From: Solenopsis invicta
Taxonomy: Eukaryota > Arthropoda > Insecta > Hymenoptera > Formicidae
NCBI RefSeq assembly: GCF_016802725.1
Contig: NC_052679.1
Location: 12,629,463 to 12,693,462 of the forward strand
Reading direction: 5' to 3'
Length of the DNA: 64,000 bases
Both the position numbers and the translations under genes were made by a program. Of this stretch, positions 33,365-45,314 are shown piece after piece. How positions within the stretch are numbered: position 1 is the stretch's first letter; each line of letters begins with the position of its first letter. Under the pieces are notes generated by a model, which saw nothing but the letters and a program-made list of their open reading frames with translations, made no database searches and was not told where the DNA came from.

Positions 33365-33607
33365 TATTGGTAATGCGATCTCGAGAAACACTGTATATCA
33401 ACGAAGTTATTAGATATGCAAGAAGCAATGTCTTCTGTTTATGTGTTTAATTTCATGTAATTTAGATTTCACTTAGCAACGTTACTCTCTGTATCTTTAT
33501 GTTTGAATATTAAAAAGCTGTTACTTTTATTCGAAATAATTAATTAATTTCTCGTGACGGGAACGCGGAAACTCAATTATTTTACCAACATTGGTTATGG
33601 GCCCAGT
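33365..33607 (+). repeat. Copia 2 5' LTR with primer-binding site
   Basis: The LTR runs 33365-33590 (TATTGGTAATGCG...TTACCAACA). The initial TG has become TA. The primer-binding site TTGGTTATGGGCCCAGT follows at 33591-33607, the classic Copia site matching part of initiator methionine tRNA. The 3' LTR matches closely over about 220 bp with one larger difference (GGAACGCGGAAAC versus GGAAAC). Confidence 0.9.
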
Positions 33608-33668
33608 TTAGTCTGTTCGCAAATAAATTACTTCTTTTTTGAAAGCGAGAAAATATTAAGAGACAACG

Positions 33669-34417
33669 ATGAGTAAGATACCCAAAGCGTTTCTTCCTGT
33701 TACCAAATTGCGAGACAGAGAGAATTATATTACATGAAAAATAACCATGGAAAATTTTCTCAGCTTGGATAGCTTATGGAATGCAGTCCTTGAAACAGAA
33801 GAGAACGAAGAAAAGATAACAAAGGCGAAGGCAAAGATAGTGTTAAGTGTAATCGAGACGATCTACATTCACGTAACCTGCGGCTACAACGGCAAAAGCA
33901 TGGAGAAATCTACAAAAAGTTTTTGAAGATACGGGACTAACACGCAAAGTTAGTTTGCTTCGAAAAATGACAACGACAAGATTTTGAAAACATAAAAACA
34001 TATGTAAACGAAATTATGTCCGCTGCACATCAATTAACGGCTATTGGTTTCAAAATAAATCAAGAGTGACTTGGCACAGTTCTATTGGCGGGACTTCCAG
34101 AAAAGTATGGACCAATGATTATGACATTGGAGAGTTCCGGCATGGCGATAATTGGGGATTCTGTGAAAACGAAGTTGTTGCAAGAATCGAGCTGTTACGA
34201 AAAATCGAAGACTTCGACGGACAATGATTCTGCATACCACGTAAAGCGGCAATTCAGAGGCGCGAGATCGAGACCATCTTTGAAGAATGTCAAGTGTTGG
34301 ACCTGCGATAAACAAGGTCATATTTCCAGTGAATGCTATAGTAAGAAGAAAGATGATAAAAAAAAGGACCAGAACATGAAAAGAAAAAGGATGATTCGGT
34401 CAAGATAGCGTTCCTCG
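33669..34417 (+). pseudogene. Copia 2 gag
   Basis: A start at 33669 (MSKIPKAFLPVTKLRDRENY) opens the frame, then stops and frameshifts follow. Readable parts include LLAGLPEKYGPMIMTLESSG (about 34082-34143), the conserved gag block, and the nucleocapsid knuckle CWTCDKQGHISSEC (about 34292-34335). The frame continues with a Lys-rich stretch to the hAT insertion site. Copia 3 at 62234 has a related gag with the matching LLLSGLPSKYKPIIMAIENAG block. Confidence 0.85.
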
Positions 34418-34437
34418 CAAATAACCAGGCTTGGGTA

Positions 34438-36143
34438 ATGTTACGTCCTGCAGAGTAACGATTCTTTTCTTTCGAGAATAGATACACTGTTGCTCGACGC
34501 ACGTGCAGGGTTGACCAGGAAGCGCTTAAGACAAGAGAGGAGGACAACCAAAAAAGCGGGGACACATACATAATTATAAAAATTGGTGTGGCTGGCATCA
34601 TAAAGTATTAAAACTGCCTCCGAGGTTTGCCAACAGGTCAGCTCCACTAGCCGAACAAATAAATTAAAACACAAAGGATCTTGAGAACATGAGGCTTTTG
34701 ACACCGGAGACGGGTGGACTGTGTAGGCGAGCGCCGGAGATAGGAAAAGCCAGGACACCGAATCCCCCTCCCCACGACCGCGACTTTCTCTCTGCGCCGA
34801 AAATCTATGTGCATGGCGCAATAAATATGCCAACCCTCACTGAATAAGTGATTTCCTAAAGGTCGCCTGCAATAGCTGACAAACGTTAAAATTGAAACGC
34901 GAAGCCTCTCAAAAGAATAGCGCCCAACGTAAGATCAAACTTAAGCGGGTAACATCTGGGAACGCTCGAAATTTGATACCCAGAAATCGTAATTCTTATG
35001 ACCGCTATTCCCTTGATGCCAAGAATCAGTGCACATGGCACAAATAAACATGTCACAAGTATCGAATAGGTGATCTTTTAAGAGTCGCCATTTACATTGT
35101 CTAAAAGAAAATAAAATCAATTTATGAGATTGCTCTAAGAAGGAGTGCTTTGTGGCATTATGCGGAAGCGCGCCTCCTTGGTGAACATTAGAGGTAATGG
35201 GACACTGAGAATCAAGATTTTGGGAGTGCGTGGACGCACTTAACGAAAAATAGAATATTCAGCCTTTAAAAAATTGTAAGAATTATGGGCCAAAATTGGT
35301 ATATAAGCCGGAGCTTCGGAGCGGAGAGCGCATTCTTGTTCTTGTTCTATCGGTGACATAATCCGTGGCAGCCTTGCTGTTCAAGTCTGTGACGTCGCAC
35401 CCATAGTTATATCTAATGTTCGGTCGCGAAGTGTCTTGGGCGATTCATTAGTTAGTGAGTTTCATATCAACTGCCCGTTTGACGTTGGTTTGCGAAGCCG
35501 TCGACCACGCCTGACTCTTCCACGAGCGAACCCGACGATTCTGAGACACTCCACCGAACGGACACCTCCAAGGCCGAGGATCACCATATACGCACTACTA
35601 ACATATACACTACTAAATATCATCAATAGTAAGTCATTAACAAATTTGTTTCTCTCCCCCTTCCCTATCTTTTTTTCTATTTTATTCTTTTTTTTATATA
35701 TACTCGAATTAATCCTTAGTGCCTGACAATAACAAACGCCGGAACCGAACCCCCCGGGCCGCAAAACGCCTCCAAAAAAGAGGACATTGAGAGCGCGTGG
35801 CCTCCTTGACAAGGCCTATCACGAGTGCTTACGAGGAATAGACCGCAGCCAACCTCGAGCTGAGCTGGTTCCTCTTCAATCGCCTCCACCTCCTGTTCCC
35901 AAAGAGCCCGAGGTCCCTGAGGCCACTCAGGTTCTTCATCCCGATTCTCCAGGCCCTTCGAATTTCTTCTTATTTTCTTACAAAATAACCCCTGACTCCC
36001 CCCCTGAATCGGTCTTGACCATCTCGTATTCCCCCTCCCTCAGGAATTTAGCCCACATAACTCACCCCCGTACTCTCCGGCCAATTTGATTGTCGCCGAA
36101 GAGTACTATAATCACCTATGCCGCCTAACTCCTCCACAGCCCG
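34438..36143 (+). other. Unclassified transcription-unit-like segment, left part
   Basis: A GC-balanced segment with a duplicated block of about 75 bp (about 34796-34870 and 35020-35095, both with GTGCATGGC or GCACATGGC then AATAAA). It has a TATA-like TATATAAG at 35300 followed about 30 bp on by CGGAGAGCGCATTCTTGTTC, a plausible Pol II promoter and start. A Pro-rich frame follows at 35787-36089. It resembles the 5' region of an LTR retroelement or a short gene. I cannot match the start to any repeat at its right end, and no polymerase is seen. Confidence 0.4.
35787..36089 (+). CDS. Proline-rich reading frame, left fragment, unrecognised
   Basis: Codons in this frame upstream of the first ATG are also open. 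The visible protein has RARGLLDKAYHECLRGIDRS, then a Pro-rich linker (PLQSPPPPVPKEPEVPEA), and ends after ITHPRTLRPI. A second Pro-rich stretch in the right fragment (43453-44033) has the same flavour, and both lie on the same strand either side of the BEL/Pao insertion. I do not recognise the family. The frame may be a gag-like protein of a non-autonomous element or chance coding in a C-rich region. Confidence 0.35.
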   Translation: MRARGLLDKAYHECLRGIDRSQPRAELVPLQSPPPPVPKEPEVPEATQVLHPDSPGPSNFFLFSYKITPDSPPESVLTISYSPSLRNLAHITHPRTLRPI

Positions 36144-36599
36144 TGTTCAAGATACTGCTCCAGTTTTTTTTCTATAAAATTCATTAATTTTGTATCGCAA
36201 TAAATAATTATATTTATGTGGAGCACCGCTTAAATAAAGCGTGAGAGACAAAAGAAAGAGCCATCGATTTGGCTACAGGACATTGCCAATTATGGTAATG
36301 GTTTTAAAACATTACCATATAAGGCAATAATTTGCAGCTAGGAGCGAATTAAAAACAAGCGATTCTCGTTTTCACGCGTATATATAAGAAATAAGGCTCG
36401 AGCCCTCCTTTTGATATTTGTGCTTGGTCAGTAAATATTGCGCCACGCATCTCATAATTGTGTGTTACCTCTTGTTCTTACTTTAATTTCGATTGATTAA
36501 AGTTACTTTTGTTGTTAATATCACGTTATCGCCCTTCACTCTCTCTCTCCACACACGCCGCAGTTAATTTACGTTCGGCAAATATCACAACCCCGAACA
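36144..36599 (+). repeat. BEL/Pao 5' LTR
   Basis: 456 bp. A TATA box (TATATATAAG) at about 36379-36388 lies in the middle, and a repeated GCCAATTATGGTAATGG / CCATATAAGGC block around 36283-36330 forms a stem. TTATCTTTTGGTCCTTCGAG directly follows and includes the probable primer-binding site. Confidence 0.92.
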
Positions 36600-36717
36600 T
36601 TATCTTTTGGTCCTTCGAGCCAGATTTGCCGCATCCTCCAAAGCGCGTGTGATCCGTGTGAGTGTAACGGTAGCCGGTAGTGATAGTGCTCAACAGTGAA
36701 AAGTGAAAGACTTCAAC

Positions 36718-37935
36718 ATGAATATGGACACGCAAGCATTAATCGATGCTCAAACTGAGCTCTACGGCCGCATCACCCGTACAGAAGAGAATCTGAAGAA
36801 AATAGGTTAAAACGGTTTACACAAGGCACGGTGGAAGCTCGTCTACACTCTCTGGATTCGAATTGGAATAAGTTCCAGAGCAATCACGACGCGTTCCAAA
36901 CAGCGCACTAGGCCCATCCATTGCAGCTAGCAACAATTATTTCAAGGAAAATCTTCCCGAACGGGTCGAAGAAATGGTCAACAAGCAACAAGGCTCCCTC
37001 CTTGATATGATACACGCACTGCCAAGCACAGCGAGCCAGAGAGAACGCTCCCCGCAGCATAAGAAAGCAGCTCCAAACAAAAGCTTCCGAATATCAAGCT
37101 GCCTTTCTTTTCGGGACGAATAGACTGGCCGGCTTTTTGAGATCTTTTCGTCTTGATCCTCCCACGCCACCCTATGCTCGCTGACGTCGAAAGACTCCAC
37201 TACCTGAAGACTAGAGTGCAAGGTGAAGCCGAAGAGAGAATCAAAAATCTGCCGACCACTAGTGACAATTTTAAACGAGTATGGGCCATCCTGGAAGAGC
37301 GCTACGAAAACAAGCGCGTACTCGTGCGCTCGTGTCTCTCGACCTTCTCCATGATGTCTCGGATGAAGACAGAATCAGTTACCGATCTCAAGAAATTGGT
37401 CAACAGCATGTTGCAAACCGCGAGCACTCTGGAAAGCATCGGGCAAAAGTCTGCCTATGACAATGATTTTTTTATGCCTTCCGTCATCGAACTCATGAAT
37501 TCACGATCCAGACGAGAATGGGAAGAAGCCACGGGTGACTTGAGAGATCCTCCTTCCTTTGACTCAAGAAGTTTTTGGAGCGTAGACTGCTCGCATTGGA
37601 AGCTCTTCAATCGTCTTCGGGGAATGCGTGCGCAACGACTTCCGTCTACGAGTTTGTTCTCGCAATCGGCTCGAGCAAATTTAGCACAGAAAACGAAGCA
37701 AAGCCAATGCACGCTATGTCAAAAGGAGCATTACATCCTTCATTGTAATGACTTCCAAAAGAAACAGCCTGCTCAAAAGAAGGAGTTTGCGGAGAGCAAG
37801 CTGTGCTTCAACTGCTTTGGCAACCACGCTTTGACAGAGTGTCCATCGCGGAAATCTTGCGCCGTCTGCAACGCACGACATCATAGTTCCATTCACGATG
37901 TGTGCATCTCTAAAGTCAGTTCCAAATTGACGGCT
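36718..37935 (+). pseudogene. BEL/Pao gag region
   Basis: The start at 36718 reads MNMDTQALIDAQTELYGRIT, a short helical N-terminus, and stops at 36808. Further on, KLPFFSGRIDWPAF is the entry of the DUF1759 capsid-like domain, followed by MLADVERLHYLKTRVQGEAE. Two zinc knuckles follow (LCFNCFGNHALTECPS and CAVCNARHHSSIHD, about 37800-37905). A shorter Cys/His stretch, CTLCQKEHYILHCNDF, is at about 37708. The N-terminal third carries stops; the rest is open from 37153. Confidence 0.88.
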
Positions 37936-37949
37936 TCCTCCAGTGCTTC

Positions 37950-40353
37950 TCCAACGTCGCTTCATGTGCATCAATTCGAGGAAAAGAAAGCCGCAGTCTT
38001 GTTGGCCACCGCACAAGTAGGCATAACAGATAAGTATGGTGCTCGTCATACAGTTCGCGCATTAATCGATCCCGGGTCCGAGATTTCAATTGCAAGCGAG
38101 GCGCTCAACGTCTTCGCCTTCCGCGCTTACCCGCCTCAATGTCAATCTTCGGCGTTGGCGGGCAACAGACCGAGATGACAAAAGGTTGAATATCAGTAAT
38201 TATCAGCTCGCTCACTACAAACTTTTCAATGCGATTGTCCGCGCTAGTCATGTCGCGAATCTCTGCATACAGGACGCGAGTGGATGCCACGCGCACGAAA
38301 TGGCTTCACATCCGTGATTTACAGCTAGCAGATCCGGAGTTCATGAAAGGTGATGCGGTGAAACTACTTTTGGGCATCGATGTGCACTCCGCGATCGTCG
38401 AGGAGGGTCTGCGCAAAGGCGGTCCTCGCGCACCGATCGCACAACGAACTTTGCTAGGCTCGATCCTCTCAGGCATCGTCAATAATGCTATGCTGAGCAA
38501 CTGTCATCTTCGACGTATTTCTGCCAAACGGACGCACAAATCACGGAGTTGGTGCGCCGTTTTTGGAGTCAGAAAGAGCCTCCCAGCGCTCCCCTTCCCC
38601 TGACCGACGAGGATCAGACGTGCGAAGATCTTTTCGTTTCCTCGCATAGCAGAACGCCTGAGGGTAGATACATCGTGTGCCTCCCGGTGAAATCCACGCT
38701 ACCAAATCTCTACGAATCTCTACGAAATGCGACGAGCGGCGGTACGCTTGCTACAATGCATGGAGCGTCGTTTCACGGTCAATTACGACTTCCAACGGCT
38801 GTACCGCAACTTCATGGCCGAATACGTTGACCTTGGTCATATGACGGCGTCGTCGTCACCTCTCAAACATGACGCGTCTGCTACTTGCCTCATCACAGAG
38901 TCGTCAAGGAATCGACATCCTCCAAGAAGATTCGCGTGGTCTTTAACGGATCATCGCGCCTGGCCGATGGAGACTGCCTCAATGATCATCTCGCTACCGG
39001 ATCAAATCTCCTGCCTGCACTGTCCGACGTGTTGCTACGATGGCGGCAACACAGATTCTCCTTGGCAGCAGACATGGAGAAAATGTACCGTCAGATTCTG
39101 GTGCACCAGAACGACAGAGATCTGCAGAGAATACTGTGGCGACCTGAGACGAACAGTGATCTGCAGGAATTCCGGTTAAACACCGTCACTTACGACTTAG
39201 CTTGCGCTCAGTTCCTGGTTATGCGTACACTCAGACAACTTGCTGCGGATGAAGAGATTCGTTTCCCGCACGCTGCCGTAGTCATACAACGAGATACGTA
39301 CATTGACGACATTTTTACAGGTGCAGACACCCTCGACAAAGCACGACTATTGAAAGACGACCTGACTGGTCTCTGCGCCGCCGGTGGCTTTCCTCTTCGC
39401 AAATGGGCTGCTAATTCCGACGCAGTCTTAACAGACATTCCACTCGAGCATTGCCAGGTTCAAAATCCTCGAGCGTGGGACGCCGACGTCGAACATTTTA
39501 CCCTGGGCCTGCTGTGGCATCTTCGGCAAGATTACTTCGCTTTTCGAGTACGACCATTAGACGCAGGGCAAGTAACAAAACGTATCGTGCTCTCACAAAC
39601 AGCGCGTTTGTTCGATCCGATGGGCTAGCTTTCACCGGTGATTATAACTGCGAAGATCCTCATTCAGACACTGTGGCTACAACAACTTGAGTGGGATCAA
39701 CCTGTCTCTTTGATGGAAGAACGAGTGTGGCAGCGATTGCGCGACGAGTTACCTTTACTCGAGCAAATACGCGTACCACGTTGGATACAAATTAGCACGG
39801 CGGGCGGTCATGCTGAGGTGCACGAATTCGCAGATGCTTCAGAGCGAGCATATCCAGCGGCTGTATATCTCCGGGTTACAGATCAAAAAAGATCGTCGAC
39901 TTTCTTTTTTACTTCAGGCTAAAACCAAGGTAGCTCCAGTGCGGCCGGTATCCTTGTCTAGAACTCTGTGCGGCCGCTCTTTTAGCAAAGCTGACAGTTC
40001 ACGTGACGACGGTCATGAAATTGACATCTGCGCCTCTTCATTTCTGGACCAAATCAACGGTTATCCTTGCCTAGATCAAAGGACATCCTTCTTGGTGGAA
40101 AACCTACGTAGCTAACCGAGTAGCAGACATACAACGGACGCTTCCCGAGGCTCGATAGCATCACATTTCAGGCAATTCAAATCCGACAAATTGTGTTTCA
40201 CGCGGGCTCTCCCCAAAGAATCTTTTGGAGCATTCACTTTGATGGAGCGGCCCGACCTGGCTGACTGAAGAAGCCGAGTGCCCCTTCAAATAGGACTCAC
40301 CGTCGCTACCATCGCCGTTACCAGAAGAGCGTTCGCAGATACACGCTACCACC
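37950..40353 (+). pseudogene. BEL/Pao protease, reverse transcriptase and RNase H
   Basis: Protease: RALIDPGSEISIAS (about 38060-38095), with the catalytic Asp in D-P-G. Reverse transcriptase: KIRVVFNGSSRLADG (about 38920), FSLAADMEKMYRQI (first Asp, about 39070) and RDTYIDDIFTGADT (catalytic Asp pair, about 39290-39335). This stretch at 38885-39628 is uninterrupted. RNase H: VHEFADASERAYPAAVYLR (about 39815-39875). Stops or frameshifts near 38180, 38600, 39630 and 39920 break the chain. The reverse transcriptase active site is intact in the longest piece. Confidence 0.9.
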
Positions 40354-40361
40354 GTTGACCC

Positions 40362-41113
40362 CTTAGAACATATAGTACTGGAAGGAGCATAGCCCTATCA
40401 GCCCCATGCATTTGATTGTCCGAGAGTAGATTGACAAGGATGGAGAGATGATGATCCTAACTTGTAATGCGCATGCTCCATACAGATGCGTCGCCATCCA
40501 AGGCATCTAAGCTAACCTTCAATTGAGCTTTGTAAGTATTGAGTTGTATTGAGTTCAGGACGCGTAATCAAAAAACCCCTTTGGAAGAATTGAACACTAT
40601 TCTACGAAATTGTGACAATAATTATTGCTACATTTGCAAGGAAATGAGATCAGACGTCTACATATCACATGTAAGTTTAATTATTTACAAGATCTGTTTT
40701 TTAATCACAGAACAGAAATGATTAAATTAATTATTAAACAATATTTAAAGATTTGAATCCATCATACGAATAAGCAACTTTGCGAAAAAGATAATTATAT
40801 CAGGCACAAATATACGAAACTTGTACTGTTCGATAACCAATAAATAAATATACAAATTATTATTTACATTTGAATGCGTTTTTATTCAGTTAATATAAAT
40901 TATAATTTGTCACTTGTTACTTTAATATTTTTTTAATCATAAATTAGTTTTTTATTGACCTTTATACATATACCGTTTTGTGCTATAATTCATTTGCCCG
41001 CGCTTCTCTGATCATACGCATTACAAACTAGCATCATCATCTATCTATCTTTGTCAATCTATTCGACGACACTTTCAAGAGACTATGCTCCTTCCAGTAT
41101 TATATGTTCTATG
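40362..41113 (+). mobile_element. hAT MITE, copy 2 (752 bp), in BEL/Pao pol
   Basis: GTTGACCC flanks both sides (40354-40361, 41114-41121). Ends and body match the copy at 21016-21774 nearly throughout, including the internal 60-codon frame. The insertion disrupts the stretch between RNase H and integrase. Confidence 0.92.
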
Positions 41114-41121
41114 GTTGACCC

Positions 41122-42905
41122 TGAAGAGGATCAAGACACACCTCTGCTGCAGCGCTTTTCGAAACTACATCGCCTGCTGCGGGTGACCGCTTGGTGCTAT
41201 CGTTGGCTCGAGGCGATCAGAATACGACACACTTCATCTGTTTCAGGTACTCCACTAACACCACGGGAAATCGAGGAGGCACGTCGTCGCTGGATACGCT
41301 GTGTGCAGTGCAGATGGTTCCGAGTTGAAACGCTAGCGCTTTCCAAAAGGGGTTCGTTGCCAAAACGCAGCTTGCTGGTGAAGCTGATCCCATTCAAGGA
41401 CGAGCACGGAATCATTCGGGTCGGCGGGCGGCTTAAACACGCCGTTCTCAACCTTGACGAGCGACATCCCGTGATCCAGCCTCATTTCACAACGCTTGTA
41501 ATTGAGCCTGCCATCAGAAGACCTTGCATGGAGGAGTGCAGCTAACCCTGGGACAACTCCGCCAACGATACTGGGTGTCCGGTGGACGCCTCGAGATTCG
41601 ACGCCTCATCCACCAATGCATTCCCTGCGTGCGATGGCGGACGGCTTCTCCTCAACCTCCAATGGGTCAGCTTCCGAAGTCCAGAGTGACAGCATCGCGG
41701 CCCTTCACTCACACTGGCGTGGAATATGCGGGATCGGTGCTGGTTCGAACAGCAGTGGGACAAGGTCACAAATCGAAGAAGGCCTTCTTCTGCATCTTTG
41801 TCTGCCTTGCCACCAGAGCTGTTCATCTCGAGCTGGTGTCCGACTACTCCACAGATGCTTTCATGGTCGCTTTTCGACGGTTTGTCTCACGTCGCGGGAT
41901 GTGTCAGTCGGTGTACAACGACAGAGGTACAAACTTTGTTGGCGCCGATGCTCAACTCCGAGCATTTTTCCAAACAGCAGTGGAGAACAACCGGCAGCTG
42001 GTTGAACTTCTAGCAAGCGAGGGCGTCGAATGATGATTCAACCCTCTGGCCGCTCCTCGTTTCGGAGGTAGAGTCCCTAGAAGTAGAGAGTCTGGACATC
42101 TGTTCCTAAAATGTCGATGATTATGTCAGTGTATGTACGTGAGCTTTATGTGTGTGTATATTTATCGTTGTGTGCACTTGAACGTGTTGTATGCTGTTAT
42201 CGCATTGGCTAAAGAGGATTAAACAGGGATCCGTATTGGTGCCATTTTAGGTGCACAATTACGTGTATCCAATCACGTGGAACCACGAGATGTCCAGACT
42301 CTCTACTTCTAGGGACTCTATTCGGAGGTATCTGGGAGGCAGCCGTGAAATCTGTTAAACACCACCTCCGGAGAGTCATCGGCGAGGCGATCTTGACTTT
42401 CGAGGAGCTGACCACGATGCTGGCACAAATTGAGGCATGCCTGAACTCTCGTTCATTGCAGGCCTTGTCCGACGATCCTGCAGATCTCGCAGCCTTAACT
42501 CCGGGACACTTCTTAACAGGTGCTGCGCTAACGTCCGTGCCGGAGCTATCTCTTTCTTTTGAGCTTCTCAATCACCTGACACGGTGGCAGTGCCTGCAGC
42601 GTATGCATGACGACACTGCCATTCTGGAACAGATGGTCAAGAGAATATCTGCAAACTCTCAACGCCCGAACAAAGTGGTAGAAATCAAAGATCAACCCCG
42701 ACGTCGGTGAACTGTGTCTCATTCGCGGAGAACAAACGCCCCCGAGTCGTTGGCCTCTGGCACGGATCACGACTGTACATCCTGGCGACGACGGACAGGT
42801 TCGCGTGGTCACCGTTCGGACCACATCTTCCTCATTAAAGCGACCGGTTACCAAAATCGTCATTTTTCCGAAGGCTAAATTCACTGTGAATCCGGCGAAT
42901 GCGTG
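41122..42905 (+). pseudogene. BEL/Pao integrase and C-terminal region
   Basis: After the MITE, LLVKLIPFKDEHGIIRVGGR and the HPVIQPHF block lead to a zinc-binding His/Cys region (CIPCVRWR, about 41620). The core shows AFFCIFVCLATRAVHLELVS (41790-41840) and VYNDRGTNFVGA (41910-41945), the second Asp. The third catalytic region (RFGG...WEAAVKS) is split by the 252-bp MITE at 42069-42320; the Glu lies just after it (about 42335). Then comes MLAQIEACLNSRSLQALS and TPGHFLTG, the conserved C-terminal block. A frameshift near 41520 and a TGA at 42031 add to the damage. Confidence 0.88.
42069..42320. mobile_element. 252-bp hAT-type MITE in BEL/Pao integrase
   Basis: Perfect inverted ends of 33 bp, starting TAGAGTCCCTAGAAGTAGAG (42069-42101 and 42288-42320), are flanked by the 8-bp duplication TTCGGAGG (42061-42068, 42321-42328). 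Excision of the insert and one TTCGGAGG rejoins the integrase reading frame, so the insertion point is exact. Confidence 0.93.
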
Positions 42906-42998
42906 AATTCAAATCAATGAATAAATATATATAAATGTTTTGCATGGTCATAAAGTTTGTAATGTTTCGTTGACAATATACAACGAGGCGAGCGGCAA

Positions 42999-43449
42999 TG
43001 TTCAAGATACTGCTCCAATTTTTTTTCTATAAAATTCATTAATTTTGTATCGCAATAAATAATTATATTTATTTGGAGCACCACTTAGATAAAGCGTGAG
43101 AGACAAAAGAAAGAGCCATTGATTTGGCTACAAGACATTGCCAAATATGGTAATGGTTTTAAAACATTACCATATAAGGCAATAATTTGCAGCTAGAAGC
43201 GAATTAAAAACAAGCGATTCGCGTTTTCACGTGTATATAAGAAATAAGGCTCGAACCCTCCTTTTGGTATTCGTGCTCGGTCAGCAAATATTGCGCCACG
43301 CGTCTCATAATTGTATGTTACCTCTTGTTCTTACTTTAATTTCGATTGATTAAAGTTACTTTTGTTAATATCACGTTATCGCCCTTCACTCTTCCTCTCC
43401 ACACATGCCGCAATTAATTTACGTTCGGTGGATATCACGACCCCGAACA
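42999..43449 (+). repeat. BEL/Pao 3' LTR
   Basis: 451 bp, matching 36144-36599. It is preceded by a purine-rich stretch (AACGAGGCGAGCGGCAA) that is the likely polypurine tract. It ends ACCCCGAACA at 43449. Confidence 0.93.
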
Positions 43450-43452
43450 GCC

Positions 43453-44033
43453 CGATATTTCTCACTCAGGTTCCCCCGAGTTTGCTTAGCGCTCTTCCCC
43501 CTTCCCTACCTACGCTAAGCATAGAAGAAATCTCCATTCCTTCTTCTTCGTCACCTCCACGGGTGTGCGAAGACTTTTCCCTTCCTCTCTCTTCACCACC
43601 TCCACGGGTGTGCGAAGATTTCGCCCCACGCATCTCCTCCCCTTTTTTCTTAGCACCCCCTCGAAAATGCGAGGAGGGGTATTCAATAGAACCCGAAGAG
43701 GTTCCTGGTTTCCCTTTTCCCCCTTTCTCCTCACACGATTTTGAGGAGATTCCTCCGCCTCCTCCTTCTCCTCATGTCCATCTTTACAGGATCGTGAATG
43801 TGATCGATGAATTCTTCACCTTCTCAACATACAATGCCTCTCTCCACCCCCATGTCTTCTACATTGATCCCGGTCCTGTAAACCTCGAAGAATTAAGGGA
43901 CGCCGTCGTTTGGGTTCCACAGGGCGCGGCTATCCCATTTTTTTACCCTGGTCATCCAGACCCCTACTTAGTTCCCGTCACCAGATTCCATTCCATGTTC
44001 CCTCCGTCTACGGTAGAGATAGAGGAACTGTAA
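43453..44033 (+). CDS. Proline-rich reading frame, right fragment, unrecognised
   Basis: The open frame extends from within the LTR (43362), but only sequence after 43453 belongs to the host segment. It has duplicated SSPPRVCEDF / SSPPPRVCEDF units (about 43545-43625), a diverged third SPFFLAPPRKCEE, a PPPPPSPH tract, then a non-repetitive C-terminus with IDPGPVNLEELRDAVVWVP. It stops with TAA at 44031-44033. The tidy internal repeats and codon-level structure suggest a real protein. The joined left and right parts are not in one frame, so at least one frameshift or an intron would be needed. No family recognised. Confidence 0.4.
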
Positions 44034-45281
44034 CTCACATGTACATCCGCACCGGCATAATCATCAGGGTTCTCCAGAGTGAACGCCATCATATAATCAT
44101 GCACACATCAATATACACCCCGCTATACATACATATGTTTACGATTAACACAACAAAAACTTAAATTTGTCAATATAATGTGGAAATTTAGTTAAATATA
44201 AAGTAGTTAAACGTAGAATTAGTTAAAGATAATGTCAGAAATAATACGAAATCCTTTATAAACACTCCGACAATGTTCAAAATAAACTTTTATAAATTTT
44301 AATTGTACAAAAGATTTTTCTTTATTAAACAAAACTTTGTTTTTTTTCTAATTTGAATTTATTTTCTCGACCATAGACCCTACCACCATCCTTAGTTCTT
44401 AAAAGATTTCAGCACGTGGTCCGATCTTGGGGAGAGCGTTTAAATACGTTGCCCCGAAACAGGACTGTAAAGCGCAAATGGCGGGCTGGCCTTCTGTCAT
44501 TGGATCCTGGTCAACCATTGACCTGAACGTCAGTGCGTTCTTTTCGTGTCACGCCTCATAATACGCGTGCACGAGCTCAGTGTTACATCCTCCCACTCCT
44601 TTCCCTAAATCCAGTTTATCGTAAGATAAGAATCATCCTCCTAAAGCCGGACGTAACTGTAGTAACAAGTTAAAAAGTTAAAAGTTAAAAAGTTAATAAC
44701 TTTTAACTTAATTTAGTTAATTTTAATTGCATTAATTTTTAACTTTAACTAATTATTTTTAAACATTAACTTATTAACATTTTTCTATGTTAATATTTTT
44801 ATCTGTGTATATGACAGTATAATACATCGGTATCATCCTGAGCACATGTAGAACGAATGTTTAGTGCAGGCATGGTTTACTATTGGTACAAATATTGGTT
44901 GATGACTTACAAGGAAAGTTAACTGAATTATTTTGAAATAATGTTCTTATTAAAATTTAGTAATTATTTTAATAATGATAAATTTCTTAAATAGGATTAT
45001 ATTTTATCGATATATCATATATGAGGTTATATTTTATATTACGTAAAATCATATTTTTAATAATTTAATCATAAAATGTAAAAGTTGTAAAAGAATACAT
45101 GACTATATAAAAAACGATATTTCTTTTTATTTCATATAAACTCTTAAATTATAAATAAAACAAGAACTTTATTTGATAATTTACATTATAATTATTTTGC
45201 TATTTAAAATAATGCAATTTTTACGTACCATCAACTTTAACTTAATTTAGTTAAAAAAATTTATTAACTTACCCAATCCTG
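44034..45281. other. 3' flank of the proline-rich unit and hAT right end
   Basis: To about 44656 the DNA is of mixed composition with AATAAA at 44280, a candidate polyadenylation signal, and ends near GGACGTAACT. From 44660 the sequence is dominated by AGTTAAAAAGTTAAAAG-type words and by further AT-rich DNA to the hAT end at 45281. Confidence 0.45.
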
Positions 45282-45314
45282 CAAATAACTAAGTAAGTGA
45301 TGAAGGCTAGTTCA

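Larger units (their letters stand above)
36144..43449 (+). mobile_element. BEL/Pao LTR retrotransposon, with two nested hAT MITEs
   Basis: Long terminal repeats 36144-36599 and 42999-43449 start TGTTCAAGATACTGCTCC and end CCCCGAACA. GCCCG (36139-36143 and 43450-43454) is the 5-bp duplication. The internal order gag, protease, reverse transcriptase, RNase H, integrase is that of BEL/Pao. LTRs are close but not identical (a GTT deletion and scattered substitutions), and the coding region has stops, frameshifts and two hAT MITE insertions, so it is dead. Confidence 0.95.
34426..45281. mobile_element. hAT-ended insertion in Copia 2, 8-bp duplication
   Basis: CAAATAAC is duplicated at 34418-34425 and 45282-45289. 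The ends CAGGCTTGGGTAATGTTA and (inverted) CAGGATTGGGTAAGTTAATA are typical hAT termini. The right part (44660-45281) is rich in AGTTAA words, like many hAT MITEs. Between 34438 and about 44656 lies a separate, non-hAT-like segment whose ends TTACGTCC and GGACGTAA are inverted, so it may be a further insertion into a small hAT MITE. It is in turn split by the BEL/Pao element. Confidence 0.8.

Noticed and set aside
43362..43452. LTR sequence as the true start of the proline-rich frame
   Set aside because: This part belongs to the BEL/Pao 3' LTR, which inserted later; the ATG there is fortuitous.
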